Positions 54,529 to 64,000 of a DNA stretch of 64,000 bases are shown in pieces. The translations under genes and the position numbers were made by a program. This stretch comes from Pseudomonas serbica. GTDB taxonomy: Bacteria > Pseudomonadota > Gammaproteobacteria > Pseudomonadales > Pseudomonadaceae. The stretch is from NCBI RefSeq assembly GCF_028823535.1, contig NZ_JAQIYM010000004.1, positions 1 through 64,000 of the forward strand, read 5' to 3'. The notes under the pieces were generated by a model. The model did not search any database. It was given only the letters and a program-made list of their open reading frames with translations, and was not told the DNA's origin. Positions within the stretch are counted from its first letter, which is position 1. Every line of letters begins with the position of its first letter.

Positions 54529-55392
54529 TCACGCGGTTTTACGGAACACGAACACCAACCCGACGATAATCAGCAACATGCCGAGGATGCTCAACAGCGC
54601 CAGGCGATTGCCGAAAATCAGGTAATCCATCACGGCTGTCACGGCCGGCACCAGATAGAACAGGCTGGTGACATTCACCAGGTTGCCCCGGGCGATCAAG
54701 CGGTACAGCAACAAGGTCGCCAGCACCGACACCACCAGCCCCATCCACAACACCGGCACGATGAAACCGTTGCCGAGTTCGAAATGAAACGGCTGGAACG
54801 GCACGAAAATACCGCAGAGCAACAACCCGGCCAGGTACTGCACCGGCAGCGTGCCAAGGGGATTGTCGGTGATGCGTTTCTGCATGATCGAACCGAAGGT
54901 CATGCTGGCCAGCGCCAGCAGGCCGAAGAGCATCCCGGCCAGCGACATGCCGGCCAGGCCGATGCCCTGATAGACCACCATGATCAACCCGGCCAGGCCC
55001 AGCGACAGGCCGAACAGGCGGCTGGCCGAGCGCTGACGCTCCATCAGCACCACAGTGAGAATCGGTTGCACGCCCATGATGGTCGCCATCACACCGGGCG
55101 TAACCTTGAGGTCGAGCGCCAGCAGATAAAAAATCTGATACGCCCCCAGCAACACCACACCGGTGGCCATCGCATACAGCATCGGCCTGCCGCCCTTGGG
55201 CAATTTCAACTTCAGCAATGGCATCAGCAGCACCAGGCCGCACAACGCGATAACGAAACGTATCAACAGAAAGGCAAAGGGTGATGCGTGGGCCAGCCCC
55301 CACTTGGAGAAGATCGCCCCGCTGCTCCACAGCAGAACGAACAGGCTCGTGGAAGCCGCCGCGAGCGCGGATTTTTTCGAAAGGACAAACAT
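54529..55392 (-). CDS. EamA-family (DMT) transporter
   Basis: A 287-residue ten-helix protein. The first EamA repeat starts TSLFVLLWSSGAIFSKWGLAHASPFAFLLIRFVIAL and the second ends AVMDYLIFGNRLALLSILGMLLIIVGLVFVFRKTA. The ATG at 55392 follows AGGTGG by 5 nt; a GTG at 55401 overlaps that site. Faces the LysR gene across a shared terminator. Substrate unknown. Confidence 0.84.
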   Translation of the reverse strand: MFVLSKKSALAAASTSLFVLLWSSGAIFSKWGLAHASPFAFLLIRFVIALCGLVLLMPLLKLKLPKGGRPMLYAMATGVVLLGAYQIFYLLALDLKVTPGVMATIMGVQPILTVVLMERQRSASRLFGLSLGLAGLIMVVYQGIGLAGMSLAGMLFGLLALASMTFGSIMQKRITDNPLGTLPVQYLAGLLLCGIFVPFQPFHFELGNGFIVPVLWMGLVVSVLATLLLYRLIARGNLVNVTSLFYLVPAVTAVMDYLIFGNRLALLSILGMLLIIVGLVFVFRKTA

Positions 55393-55745
55393 GAATACCA
55401 CCTGTAGTCAGGCAAGAAGCCAACTCAGCCGAAGCTGAAATCCAGTAGTTTTTTCAAGCGGGTGCTTTTTTCAGACAGGAACAGCAGAACAGCGCTGATC
55501 AGCCCGAAATGCCAACACCCGGCGGTGATACGACTGCGTACACCGACGTGCTACTGACAGGTGGAGGGTAATGACTGATCTGCACAGGCTGCTGGTTCCC
55601 GCACGGCACGACGCCAGCGTTGACCGCTGAATCGACTACCGCGTTGATGAGGGATGCAGGCATTGGGCTGATCTTTTTCGAGAGGTTGAAAAAGCAGGTC
55701 CTTCAGACCTGCTTGTGCTGACTATAACCACAGGTGTGGCAGGCA
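55393..55745. other. Intergenic region between EamA gene and rmlA
   Basis: About 350 nt. Apart from the rmlA terminator at 55689-55714 it holds nothing I can support: no ORF with coding character, no RNA gene, no REP pair. Confidence 0.5.
55689..55714 (-). terminator. Rho-independent terminator of the rmlBDA operon
   Basis: On the minus strand AAGCAGGTC / GACCTGCTT with a 5-nt loop, followed by TTTTT, about 32 nt after the rmlA stop codon. Confidence 0.85.
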
Positions 55746-56624
55746 TCAACCCTCTTGCAAAAGACGGTTGAGGTACTGGCCATACCCGTTTTTTGCCAAG
55801 GGCGCCGCCAGTTTCTGCAACTGATCGGCATCGATCCATTTCTGCCGGAAGGCAATCTCTTCGGGACAGGCGACCTTAAGGCCCTGGCGCCGCTCGAGCG
55901 TGGCAATGAACTGACTGGCATCGAGCAATGAGTCGTGGGTCCCGGTATCCAGCCAGGCGTAGCCGCGGCCCATGATTTCTACCGCCAGTCTTCCCTGTTC
56001 CAGGTAGAGACTGTTGATATCGGTAATCTCCAGCTCGCCCCGCGCCGATGGCTTGATGCTCTTGGCCATCTCGACAACGTCCTGGTCATAGAAATACAGG
56101 CCGGTGACCGCAAAGTTGGACTTGGGCTTGAGTGGCTTTTCTTCGAGACTGATCGCCTTGCCCAGGTTGTCGAACTCGACCACGCCGTAACGCTCCGGGT
56201 CATTGACGTGATAGGCAAATACACTCGCCCCGGCCTGACGGGCCATGGCACTTTGCAGAATATTGATGAAGTCGTGGCCGTGATAGATGTTGTCACCCAG
56301 GACCAGGGCGCTGGGGTCGTTGCCGATGAAGTCTTCGCCAATGATGAAGGCTTGCGCCAGGCCATCGGGCGAAGGCTGCACGGCATAGGAAATGTTCAGG
56401 CCCCAACGGGTGCCATCCCCCAGCAGCTGCTCGAAACGCGGCGTGTCCTGAGGCGTGGAGATGATCAGGATATCGCGGATACCCGCCAGCATCAGGGTGC
56501 TCAATGGGTAGTAGATCATCGGTTTGTCGTAAACCGGCAGCAGTTGCTTGGAAATGGACAATGTCGCCGGATGCAGTCGAGTACCAGAGCCGCCGGCAAG
56601 GATGATTCCTTTACGATTGAGCAT
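55746..56624 (-). CDS. rmlA: Glucose-1-phosphate thymidylyltransferase
   Basis: A 292-residue nucleotidyltransferase making dTDP-glucose from dTTP and glucose-1-phosphate, the first step of dTDP-L-rhamnose synthesis. The N-terminal signature [37 protein letters not shown] and the core [30 protein letters not shown] and [16 protein letters not shown] are intact. It is the last gene of rmlB-rmlD-rmlA, 2 nt after rmlD. Its product supplies O-antigen or other surface glycans. Confidence 0.94.
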   Translation of the reverse strand: MLNRKGIILAGGSGTRLHPATLSISKQLLPVYDKPMIYYPLSTLMLAGIRDILIISTPQDTPRFEQLLGDGTRWGLNISYAVQPSPDGLAQAFIIGEDFIGNDPSALVLGDNIYHGHDFINILQSAMARQAGASVFAYHVNDPERYGVVEFDNLGKAISLEEKPLKPKSNFAVTGLYFYDQDVVEMAKSIKPSARGELEITDINSLYLEQGRLAVEIMGRGYAWLDTGTHDSLLDASQFIATLERRQGLKVACPEEIAFRQKWIDADQLQKLAAPLAKNGYGQYLNRLLQEG

Positions 56625-56626
56625 AG

Positions 56627-57523
56627 TTATTTCTCCAGTATTTCTGCGAGCATCCGTGTCACGCCAACTTTCCAGTCAGGCAAGCTCAGCGCAAAGGCCT
56701 TTTGCAGTTTGCGAGTATCGAGTCGGGAATTGTTTGGGCGTCGGGCTGGCGTCGGGTACGCCTGGGTGGCGATCGCGTCGACCATTGCCGGGGTAACCTT
56801 GAGGTTCATACCTGACCGCTCGGCATGTTCGAGTACAAAACGGGCATAGCGACACCAGGTGGTTTCGCCCGCAGCTGCAAGGTGGTAGATCCCGCCCAAT
56901 TGCGGGTCGGTCATTAGACTACGGATGGCATGAGCGGTCACATCCGCCAGCAGTTCGGCGCCGGTTGGTGCACCGAACTGATCATCGATCACGGCCAGGC
57001 TTTCACGTTCCCGGGCCAGGCGCAACATGGTCCTGGCAAAGTTGTTGCCACGTGCGGCATACACCCAGCTTGTTCGGAAGATCAGATGCGCACAGCCGCT
57101 GGCGACAATCGCCTGCTCACCGGCCAGCTTACTGGCCCCATAGACACTCAATGGCGCTACCGGATCGTTTTCCTGCCAGGGTGTATCGCCTTGCCCGGCG
57201 AACACATAGTCGGTGGAGTAATGCACCAGCAGAGCCTTCAGCCGTAATGCCTCTCGAGCCAGCACCGCTGGCGCATCGGCATTGACCCGATGAGCCAGCT
57301 GCGACTCGCTTTCGGCCTTGTCGACTGCGGTGTAGGCCGCTGCGTTAACGATAACGTCAGGCGCAAAGCGCTGCACGGTGGCGGCCAGGCCTGGCAAATC
57401 GTTCAGATCGCCGCAGTACGCCTGGCTTGCGCAATCCAGCGCCAACAACTCGCCAAGCGGAGCAAGACTGCGTTGCAGCTCCCAACCCACCTGGCCGTTC
57501 TTGCCGAGCAATAGCAGCTTCAT
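56627..57523 (-). CDS. rmlD: dTDP-4-dehydrorhamnose reductase
   Basis: A 298-residue short-chain reductase that makes dTDP-L-rhamnose with NAD(P)H. The Rossmann motif is [10 protein letters not shown], the catalytic YxxxK is in [10 protein letters not shown], and [14 protein letters not shown] follows strand 4. The ATG at 57523 overlaps the rmlB stop (ATGA). It acts after an RmlC epimerase, for which no gene is present here. Confidence 0.93.
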   Translation of the reverse strand: MKLLLLGKNGQVGWELQRSLAPLGELLALDCASQAYCGDLNDLPGLAATVQRFAPDVIVNAAAYTAVDKAESESQLAHRVNADAPAVLAREALRLKALLVHYSTDYVFAGQGDTPWQENDPVAPLSVYGASKLAGEQAIVASGCAHLIFRTSWVYAARGNNFARTMLRLARERESLAVIDDQFGAPTGAELLADVTAHAIRSLMTDPQLGGIYHLAAAGETTWCRYARFVLEHAERSGMNLKVTPAMVDAIATQAYPTPARRPNNSRLDTRKLQKAFALSLPDWKVGVTRMLAEILEK

Positions 57524-58590
57524 GCACTGCGCCCGGCATAATTTTTCTCGACCCATTCGCGGTAGGCGCCGGATTGGATATTGCGAACCCAATCCTGGTT
57601 ATCCAGGTACCACTGGACGGTTTTGCGGATGCCGGTCTCGAAGGTTTCTGCCGGCCTCCAGCCCAGTTCACGTTCAAGCTTGCGGGCATCGATGGCATAA
57701 CGTCGGTCGTGGCCGGGCCGATCGGTGACGTAGCTGATTTGTGCATGGTAGGGCTGGCCGTCGGCACGCGGACGCAGCTCATCGAGCAGCGCACAGACGG
57801 TGTGCACGATCTCGAGATTGGTTTTTTCGTTCCAACCACCGACGTTGTAGACCTCACCCACGCTACCGGCCTCCAATACGCGGCGGATGGCGCTGCAGTG
57901 GTCCTTGACATACAACCAGTCGCGAATCTGCTGGCCATCGCCATAGACCGGCAATGCCTGGCCGGACAGCGCGTTGACGATCATCAACGGAATGAGCTTT
58001 TCCGGAAAGTGATACGGCCCGTAGTTGTTCGAGCAGTTGGTGGTCAGTACGGGCAGGCCATAGGTGTGATGATAGGCGCGCACCAGGTGGTCGCTGGCAG
58101 CTTTGCTCGCCGAGTATGGGCTGTTGGGCTCATACGGGTGGCTTTCATCGAACGCCGCTTCGTCTTTGGCCAGCGAACCATAGACCTCGTCAGTGGACAC
58201 ATGCAAAAAGCGCAACGCCTGCAGTGCATCGGGCGCCAGCGCTTTGGCGTAGGCGCGCACGGCTTCGAGCAAGTGGAAAGTGCCAACGATATTGGTGTCG
58301 ATGAATGCTTGCGGGCCGTGGATGGAGCGATCGACATGGGACTCGGCGGCAAAATTGAGAATGGCGCGGGGTTGGTGCTCTTCGAGCAAGTGCTTGACCA
58401 AGGCACTGTCACCGATATCGCCCTGCACGAATACATGCTGCGAATTGCCCGTCAGGCTGCTGAGGTTATTCAGGTTGCCGGCATAGGTCAGCTTGTCCAG
58501 ATTGACTACGGTTTCATCGGAATGAGCGAGCCAGTCCAATACGAAATTCGCCCCGATGAAGCCTGCACCGCCAGTTACCAGGATGGTCAT
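57520..58590 (-). CDS. rmlB: dTDP-glucose 4,6-dehydratase
   Basis: A 356-residue extended SDR enzyme converting dTDP-glucose to the 4-keto-6-deoxy sugar. NAD site [28 protein letters not shown] and [13 protein letters not shown] carry the active-site Asp-Glu pair; YSASKAASD holds the Tyr/Lys. ATG at 58590 (MTILVTGG) chosen over the open upstream frame, which lacks family similarity. First gene of the operon. Confidence 0.94.
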   Translation of the reverse strand: MTILVTGGAGFIGANFVLDWLAHSDETVVNLDKLTYAGNLNNLSSLTGNSQHVFVQGDIGDSALVKHLLEEHQPRAILNFAAESHVDRSIHGPQAFIDTNIVGTFHLLEAVRAYAKALAPDALQALRFLHVSTDEVYGSLAKDEAAFDESHPYEPNSPYSASKAASDHLVRAYHHTYGLPVLTTNCSNNYGPYHFPEKLIPLMIVNALSGQALPVYGDGQQIRDWLYVKDHCSAIRRVLEAGSVGEVYNVGGWNEKTNLEIVHTVCALLDELRPRADGQPYHAQISYVTDRPGHDRRYAIDARKLERELGWRPAETFETGIRKTVQWYLDNQDWVRNIQSGAYREWVEKNYAGRSA

Positions 58591-58802
58591 TGATTCAGAC
58601 CTTTTTTTCAGTAAGGTTGCGAGGATCGGCCCCCCAATGGCGTTACTGCCAAGGTTGCTCTGCTGTCGCAAGGATTTGGATAAGGTTTTGAACATTCAAC
58701 AATGCACGCCAGCTCTGCGACCGGCTCTGTATAGACTCCCCTGACGCCCTGAACGGCATTTACAGGCGACATTCGTAATATAGCTTAGCTCCCAAAAATA
58801 AA

Positions 58803-58830
58803 AAAAAGATCGCCTGATGGCGATCTTTTT
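58803..58830. terminator. Terminator after the lpxO-like gene
   Basis: AAAAAGATCGCC / GGCGATCTTTTT with loop TGAT is a perfect 12-bp stem with long A and T flanks, active in either direction. It ends the lpxO-like gene upstream of rmlB. Confidence 0.9.
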
Positions 58831-58854
58831 CCCGGGCGTTGCCCGCCATGGTGT

Positions 58855-59793
58855 TCAGCCCAACAGCCAATGGCCCAGCAACCCCAGCACGCCAATCGCC
58901 AAGACCGGCCTCATTACCCGATATGCCTTGGGATGACGGCGCTTGCACTGCTTGATCGCTCCACTGAACCTGTCGCTGAACTGCTTGCTCCAGGCATAGG
59001 CCTGGTTGATCCCGCCCACCCGCTCGTGCGCAAGATTCTGCGGCGCGGTGGCACGCCCCAGCAGCCCGCTGATCCAGCAGTTGATGCGGGTGATCATACG
59101 GTTACTGAGCGGTCGCTCGATGTCGCAAAAGAGGATGACCCGGGTCTTGTCGGTTTCGTTCTTGACCCAGTGCACATAGGTTTCGTCGAACATCACGTCT
59201 TCACCATCACGCCAGGCGTAGCCCTGACCGTCGACGAAGATGCGGCAAGCGTCGGAATTGGGCGTCGACAATCCCAGGTGGTAACGCAACGAGCCGGCGA
59301 ATGGATCGCGGTGCGGATTGAGATGACTGCCACCCGGCAGCAAGGCAAACATCGCCCCCTTGACATTGGGAATGGCGCTGAGCAGCGCCACGGTCTTCGG
59401 GCACAGCAATTCGGCCGAGGGCAAGGGTTCGTCGTACCACTTGAGGTAGAAGCGCTTCCAGCCTTTCTTGAAAAAGGAACCGAATCCGGCATCGTTGTTT
59501 TTTTCCGCAGCGCGGATGTAACCCTCGTCAAACAGGTGCATCGCTTCGTCGCGGATAACTTGCCAATTGTCCTTGAGCACGTCCAGTTCGGGAAACCGGG
59601 TGCGGTCCAGATAGGGTTTTGAAGGCACGCTGGAAAACAGATACATCAAGGCGTTATAGGGCGCGAACAGGGCTGAATGGTTGACGAACTGACGCAAGAC
59701 CGGCAAACGCGCCTTCCCCCGCAAATGCACATAGAGGGTACTGCCCAGAAACAGCAGCAACAACGACGCTTTCGCGGCAACCGAAACGCTCAT
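58855..59793 (-). CDS. lpxO: LpxO-like aspartyl/asparaginyl beta-hydroxylase
   Basis: A 312-residue Fe(II)/2-oxoglutarate dioxygenase. An N-terminal membrane segment (AAKASLLLLFLGSTLYVHLRG) and a C-terminal one (VLAIGVLGLLGHWLL) match the membrane-bound LpxO type, which 2-hydroxylates a lipid A acyl chain. The iron site is HRD in HLNPHRDPFAGSLRYHLGL plus the histidine of DETYVHWVKNETDKTRVILFCDIERPL, whose Arg binds 2-oxoglutarate. The ATG at 59793 has AAGGAG 6 nt before it. Hydroxylation of another substrate cannot be excluded. Confidence 0.82.
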   Translation of the reverse strand: MSVSVAAKASLLLLFLGSTLYVHLRGKARLPVLRQFVNHSALFAPYNALMYLFSSVPSKPYLDRTRFPELDVLKDNWQVIRDEAMHLFDEGYIRAAEKNNDAGFGSFFKKGWKRFYLKWYDEPLPSAELLCPKTVALLSAIPNVKGAMFALLPGGSHLNPHRDPFAGSLRYHLGLSTPNSDACRIFVDGQGYAWRDGEDVMFDETYVHWVKNETDKTRVILFCDIERPLSNRMITRINCWISGLLGRATAPQNLAHERVGGINQAYAWSKQFSDRFSGAIKQCKRRHPKAYRVMRPVLAIGVLGLLGHWLLG

Positions 59794-59980
59794 CAACAAC
59801 TCCTTGATCGATAGACATCTACGCTACGCCATTCCCCGACGCAGCCATTGGCATGATAAACACTACCAACCACGGGAAAAACCCGTGTTGTCCGACATAG
59901 AGTATTAAGGAATGCGTAACAAAGCATTTCTTAACATAAGGTGGCTGAACGCTTGCTGATGCGCGTCAGTTACACCCGGT

Positions 59981-60002
59981 GGAGAAGGGGCTCCCCTTCT
60001 CC
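59981..60002. terminator. GC-rich hairpin downstream of cysK
   Basis: GGAGAAGGGG / CCCCTTCTCC around CT is a perfect 10-bp stem, 22 nt after the cysK stop. No T-tract, so termination is only possible. Confidence 0.5.
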
Positions 60003-60024
60003 ATCACTCAGCCTTCCCCGCCTG

Positions 60025-60999
60025 TTACTGCTGGTTCTCCTGCTCGGTAAACAGATCGCTGAACAGCATGCTCGACAAATAACGTTCACCGGAATCCGGA
60101 AGGATCACCACAATGGTCTTGCCCTGCATTTCCGGGGTCTCCGCCAGGCGTACCGCCACGGCCATCGCGGCGCCGCAGGAGATGCCGCACAGGATGCCTT
60201 CTTCCTGCATCAAGCGCAGGGCCATGGCCTTGGACTCCTCGTCGGTGACCAGCTCCACCCGGTCGACGATCGACAGGTCGAGGTTTTTCGGCACGAAACC
60301 GGCGCCGATACCCTGGATCTTGTGCGGGCTCGGCTTGATTTCTTCACCGGCCAACGCCTGGGAAATCACCGGTGATACGGCGGGCTCCACCGCCACCGAG
60401 ACGATAGGTTTGCCCTGGGTATTCTTGATATACCGCGAAACGCCGGTAATGGTTCCGCCTGTTCCGACACCGGCCACCAGGACATCCACGGCACCATCGG
60501 TATCGTTCCAGATTTCCGGCCCTGTGGTTTTTTCGTGAATGGCCGGGTTGGCCGGATTGTCGAACTGCGCCGGCATGAAATAGCGGGCCGGATCACTGGC
60601 CACTATTTCACCGGCCTTCTCGATCGCGCCTTTCATGCCCTTGGCCGGCTCGGTCAGCACCAGTTCCGCCCCCAGTGCCTTGAGTACCTTGCGGCGTTCG
60701 ATGCTCATGGATGCCGGCATGGTCAGCATCAATTTGTAACCACGGGCGGCGGCAACGAAGGCCAGGCCGATACCGGTGTTGCCGGAAGTCGGCTCGACGA
60801 TGGTCATGCCCGGCTTGAGTTTGCCTGTGCTTTCGGCGTCCCAGATCATGTTGGCGCCAATTCGGCACTTGACCGAATAACCAGGGTTGCGCCCCTCTAT
60901 CTTGGCCAGGATGGTGACGCCGCGCGGCGCGATACGGTTGATCTGCACCAACGGCGTGTTGCCGATGGAATGGGCATTGTCAGCGTAGATACGGCTCAT
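60025..60999 (-). CDS. cysK: Cysteine synthase A (O-acetylserine sulfhydrylase)
   Basis: A 324-residue PLP enzyme joining sulfide with O-acetylserine. The PLP lysine is in GYSVKCRIG, the substrate loop in [13 protein letters not shown], the phosphate loop in [11 protein letters not shown], and the C-terminal [11 protein letters not shown] completes the site. ATG at 60999 ([19 protein letters not shown]) is used; 13 upstream codons in frame lack similarity. Single gene, divergent from the DUF748 gene. Confidence 0.94.
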   Translation of the reverse strand: MSRIYADNAHSIGNTPLVQINRIAPRGVTILAKIEGRNPGYSVKCRIGANMIWDAESTGKLKPGMTIVEPTSGNTGIGLAFVAAARGYKLMLTMPASMSIERRKVLKALGAELVLTEPAKGMKGAIEKAGEIVASDPARYFMPAQFDNPANPAIHEKTTGPEIWNDTDGAVDVLVAGVGTGGTITGVSRYIKNTQGKPIVSVAVEPAVSPVISQALAGEEIKPSPHKIQGIGAGFVPKNLDLSIVDRVELVTDEESKAMALRLMQEEGILCGISCGAAMAVAVRLAETPEMQGKTIVVILPDSGERYLSSMLFSDLFTEQENQQ

Positions 61000-61128
61000 G
61001 GCTGGGTCCTTAACGACAGCATTGAAATAGGGCATCAAGGTAAGCCTCTTGCCCTTGGGCGTCCAGTCAGGTCGAACGTCCGGGCAGCAGCGCAGTCAAT
61101 GGCTTTAGAACGCCAGAGAATTACCACC

Positions 61129-62205
61129 ATGAAACGTCGATACCGCTGGCCGTTGTGGAGCTTCGCCGGCCTCCTTGTGCTGTTGATTGCCCTGCACTTC
61201 GCCCTGCCCTACCTGGTGCGCGACTACCTCAATGACAGGTTGGCGAACATGGGCGATTACCGCGGCCAGATCACCGACGTGGACCTGGCGCTGTGGCGCG
61301 GAGCCTACAAGATCAACGGCCTGAAAATCGTCAAGGTCGAGGGCAAGGTGCCTGTGCCCTTCGTCAACGCGCCACTGATCGACCTTTCGGTCAGCTGGCA
61401 TTCCCTGTGGTACGACCACGCGGTGGTTGCTGAGGTGATGTTCTTAAAGCCCGAAGTCAACTTCGTCGACGGCGGAGCCAATAAGCAAAACTCGCAAACC
61501 GGTGAAGGCACCGACTGGCGTGCCCAACTGGGTAAATTGCTGCCAATCACCCTGAATGAAGTGCGGATCAACGATGGCAAGATCAGCTTTCGCAACTTCA
61601 ATTCCAAACCACCGGTGAACATGAATGCCACCAAGGTCGACCTGAGTATTTACAACCTCACCAACGTGGTCGATTCCAAAGGCAGGCGCGACGCCCGCTT
61701 CGAAGGCAAGGCGCTGCTGTTGGGGCACGCCCCTCTGGAAACCACGGCCACCTTCGATCCGCTGAGTAATTTCGAAGACTTCGAGTTTCGCATGCGGGCC
61801 CGGGACATTGAGCTCAAACGCATGAACGACTTTGCTTCGGCCTACGGAAAGTTCGATTTCAATGCCGGCCATGGTGATGTGGTCATCGAAGCCGAGGCGA
61901 AAAAAGCCAAATTGACGGGTTATATCAAACCGCTGCTCAGGGACGTCGACGTGTTCAACTGGCAACAGGACGTGGAAAACAAGGACAAGGGGATTTTTCG
62001 CTCCATTTGGGAGGCGATCGTCGGCGGCTCGGAAACCGTGCTGAAAAACCAGGGCAAGAATCAGTTTGCGACCCGCGTCGAACTCCGGGGCAACGTCCAT
62101 CAAAAAAATATCAGCGCGTTCGAGGCGTTTTTGCAGATTTTACGCAATGGTTTCATTCAGGCATTCAATGCCCAGTATGAACGACCCAAGCCGGACGCCG
62201 GTTAA
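61129..62205 (+). CDS. DUF748-domain protein (AsmA-like, membrane anchored)
   Basis: A 358-residue protein with one N-terminal membrane anchor (WPLWSFAGLLVLLIALHFALPYLV) and a long beta-rich periplasmic part (YRGQITDVDLALWRGAYKINGLKIVKVEGKVPVPFVNAPLIDLSVSW). This is the DUF748/AsmA-like pattern, which forms lipid-conducting or envelope bridge-like proteins. ATG at 61129 is the first in the frame followed by this pattern; the upstream open frame is the cysK shadow. Its precise role is unknown. Confidence 0.8.
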   Translation: MKRRYRWPLWSFAGLLVLLIALHFALPYLVRDYLNDRLANMGDYRGQITDVDLALWRGAYKINGLKIVKVEGKVPVPFVNAPLIDLSVSWHSLWYDHAVVAEVMFLKPEVNFVDGGANKQNSQTGEGTDWRAQLGKLLPITLNEVRINDGKISFRNFNSKPPVNMNATKVDLSIYNLTNVVDSKGRRDARFEGKALLLGHAPLETTATFDPLSNFEDFEFRMRARDIELKRMNDFASAYGKFDFNAGHGDVVIEAEAKKAKLTGYIKPLLRDVDVFNWQQDVENKDKGIFRSIWEAIVGGSETVLKNQGKNQFATRVELRGNVHQKNISAFEAFLQILRNGFIQAFNAQYERPKPDAG

Positions 62206-62411
62206 CGTTGCCCATGACGGTGTAACGCCCGGTGTACTCGACAGATGCTGCGGGCGGCGGGCTGCGAGCGCATCCATATCGCCAAAATGGCGATAGCTCG
62301 ATACTGGCCAGCCGCCAAGACTCGGTCAAGATGTGACGCTCCATTCAGAGACTGAATAAGCCGTCTGCGTTCACAGTCGACCGGACTGCGCGTTATAGTC
62401 GGGGCTGACTA

Positions 62412-62435
62412 TTTTATTGCACCTTTTATTGCACC
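62412..62435 (+). repeat. Tandem 12-bp direct repeat upstream of the MoxR gene
   Basis: TTTTATTGCACC occurs twice in perfect tandem, 49 nt before the MoxR start. It may be an operator, part of a promoter or a slippage product. Confidence 0.7.
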
Positions 62436-62483
62436 TTGCGCCCTGCCTCGCTCAGGCCGGCGTTACCGTTCGAGGATTAGCAG

Positions 62484-63329
62484 ATGAAGTTCGAAGGCAC
62501 CCAGGCCTACGTCGCCACCGATGACCTGAAGCTGGCGGTCAACGCCGCCATCACCCTGGAGCGGCCACTGCTGGTCAAGGGCGAACCAGGCACCGGCAAG
62601 ACCATGCTCGCCGAGCAACTGGCCGACTCCTTTGGCGCCAAGCTGATCACCTGGCACATCAAGTCCACCACCAAGGCGCACCAGGGCCTCTATGAGTACG
62701 ACGCCGTCAGCCGCCTGCGCGATTCGCAGCTCGGCACAGAGAAGGTCCACGACGTTCGCAACTACCTGAAAAAGGGCAAGCTCTGGGAAGCCTTCGAATC
62801 GGAAGAGCGGGTCATCCTGCTGATCGACGAAATCGACAAGGCCGACATCGAGTTCCCCAACGACCTGCTGCAAGAACTCGACAAGATGGAGTTCTACGTC
62901 TACGAGATCGACGAGACCATCAAGGCCAAGAAGCGCCCGATCATCATCATCACCTCCAACAACGAGAAAGAGCTGCCGGATGCCTTCCTGCGCCGCTGCT
63001 TCTTCCACTACATCGCTTTCCCGGATCGCACGACGATGCAGCGGATCGTCGACGTGCATTACCCGGACATCAAGAAAGACCTGGTCAGCGAAGCGCTGGA
63101 TGTGTTCTTCGACGTGCGCAAGGTGCCAGGCCTGAAGAAAAAACCCTCGACTTCCGAACTGGTGGACTGGCTGAAGCTGCTGATGGCCGACAATATCGGC
63201 GAAGCGGTGCTGCGCGAACGCGATCCGACCAAGGCCATCCCGCCGCTGGCCGGCGCTTTGGTGAAGAACGAACAGGACGTGCAACTGCTGGAGCGTCTGG
63301 CGTTCATGAGCCGTCGCGGCACCCGCTAA
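62484..63329 (+). CDS. MoxR-family AAA+ ATPase
   Basis: A 281-residue AAA+ protein: Walker A KGEPGTGKT (near residue 32), Walker B LLIDEIDKAD, sensor 1 ITSNNEKELPDAFLRRCFF with the Arg finger pair. MoxR ATPases act as chaperones for metal insertion or maturation, usually with a VWA-domain partner encoded downstream. ATG preceded by GAGGATTAGC. The partner gene begins 12 nt after its stop, supporting a two-protein system. Confidence 0.9.
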   Translation: MKFEGTQAYVATDDLKLAVNAAITLERPLLVKGEPGTGKTMLAEQLADSFGAKLITWHIKSTTKAHQGLYEYDAVSRLRDSQLGTEKVHDVRNYLKKGKLWEAFESEERVILLIDEIDKADIEFPNDLLQELDKMEFYVYEIDETIKAKKRPIIIITSNNEKELPDAFLRRCFFHYIAFPDRTTMQRIVDVHYPDIKKDLVSEALDVFFDVRKVPGLKKKPSTSELVDWLKLLMADNIGEAVLRERDPTKAIPPLAGALVKNEQDVQLLERLAFMSRRGTR

Positions 63330-63341
63330 GAGGCTGATGCC

Positions 63342-64000
63342 ATGCTGCTCAACCTGTTCAATGAAATGCGCGCAGCCAAGGTACCGGTCTCGGTGCGCGA
63401 GCTGCTGGACCTGATCAACGCACTGAAACAGCGCGTGACCTTCGCCGACATGGACGAGTTCTATTACCTGTCCCGGGCGATCCTGGTGAAGGACGAAAAG
63501 CATTTCGACAAGTTCGACCGGGCCTTCGGGGCCTACTTCAATGGCCTGGAAAAGCTCGACGATCACCTGCAGGCGTTGATTCCGGAAGACTGGCTGCGCA
63601 AGGAGTTCGAGCGCTCGCTGACCGATGAAGAGCGCGCGGCGATCCAGTCCCTCGGCGGCCTCGACAAGCTGATCGAAGAATTCAAGAAACGCCTGGAAGA
63701 ACAGAAGGAACGCCATGCCGGCGGCAACAAGTGGATCGGCACCGGTGGTACCAGCCCGTTCGGTTCCGGCGGTTTCAACCCGGAGGGCATTCGGGTCGGC
63801 GATGCCGGCAAGCGCCAGGGCAAGGCGGTGAAAGTCTGGGACCAGCGCGAGTACAAGAATCTCGACGATTCAGTCGAACTGGGCACGCGCAACATCAAGG
63901 TCGCCCTGCGCCGCTTGCGCAAGTTTGCTCGCCAGGGTGCGGCGGAGGAGCTGGACATCGATGGCACCATCGACCACACCGCCAAGGATGCCGGACTGCT
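63342..64000 (+). CDS. CoxE/VWA-type partner of the MoxR ATPase (truncated by window edge)
   Basis: The first ~219 residues of a COG3825/CoxE-like protein: MLLNLFNEMRAAKVPVSVRELLDLINALKQRVTFADMDEFYYLSRAILVKDEKHFDKFDRAF at the N-terminus, then a charged linker with Gly-rich GTGGTSPFGSGGFNPEG, and LGTRNIKVALRRLRKFARQGAAEELDIDGTIDHTAKDAG as the helical lead-in. The VWA domain with its MIDAS site lies past the right edge. It is likely the adaptor that delivers targets to the MoxR ATPase. Confidence 0.82.
   Translation, partial: MLLNLFNEMRAAKVPVSVRELLDLINALKQRVTFADMDEFYYLSRAILVKDEKHFDKFDRAFGAYFNGLEKLDDHLQALIPEDWLRKEFERSLTDEERAAIQSLGGLDKLIEEFKKRLEEQKERHAGGNKWIGTGGTSPFGSGGFNPEGIRVGDAGKRQGKAVKVWDQREYKNLDDSVELGTRNIKVALRRLRKFARQGAAEELDIDGTIDHTAKDAGL

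Overview
The window looks like chromosome of a fluorescent pseudomonad of the P. fluorescens group. It is GC-rich and dense. It carries a Lap/Map-type giant adhesin with its type I secretion genes, a guanidinobutyrase (gbuRA) locus arranged as around PA1418-PA1422 of P. aeruginosa, an ORF of the PA1414 small-protein family, and many REP/REPIN elements of the 'GTGGGAGCGAGCCTGCTCGC' and 'TGTAGGAGC' types typical of this group. No rRNA, tRNA, insertion sequence, prophage or CRISPR array was seen.

Layout. 1-6768: the N-terminal part of a LapG-cleavable adhesin (runs off the left edge), divergent from a TolC/ABC/HlyD secretion operon. 6914-13129: tapT, gbuR and the divergent gbuA operon with a SnoaL-like protein and two transporters (NCS1, SSS). 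13215-20735: small and housekeeping genes (metallo-beta-lactamase-fold enzyme, an acyl-carrier-like protein without its serine, PA1414-family micro-ORF, EamA transporter, CvfB, TorF-type outer membrane protein, DUF6279 lipoprotein, DUF899 protein). 20788-35112: DEAD-box helicase, MscS channel, EamA transporter, AzoR, LysR, alpha/beta hydrolase, cyclophilin, ABC exporter, AqpZ, FemAB-like acyltransferase, porin, KAS III. 35441-42287: hrpA, aceK, EamA transporter.

42420-54491 is the most distinctive block, a sugar-acid catabolic cluster. One arm (transcribed leftward) encodes an MFS transporter, a COG3618 lactonase-like amidohydrolase, a PdxA2-like dehydrogenase, an enolase-superfamily acid-sugar dehydratase, an AraD1/XylX-type dehydratase and an alpha-ketoglutarate-semialdehyde dehydrogenase. 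The other arm (rightward) encodes a complete tripartite tricarboxylate transporter and a LysR regulator. The enzymes fit a non-phosphorylating route from an aldonic acid or its lactone to alpha-ketoglutarate. Three promoters in the cluster share a previously unremarked bipartite motif: a 15-bp LysR-type dyad, exactly 13 bp of spacer, then a second 14-bp box. This ties the cluster into one probable regulon.

54529-64000: EamA transporter, rmlBDA (dTDP-rhamnose synthesis without rmlC), lpxO-like hydroxylase, cysK, a DUF748 protein, and a MoxR ATPase followed by a CoxE/VWA-type gene cut by the right edge.

All functions are read from the sequence and recalled family knowledge. No database search was run.
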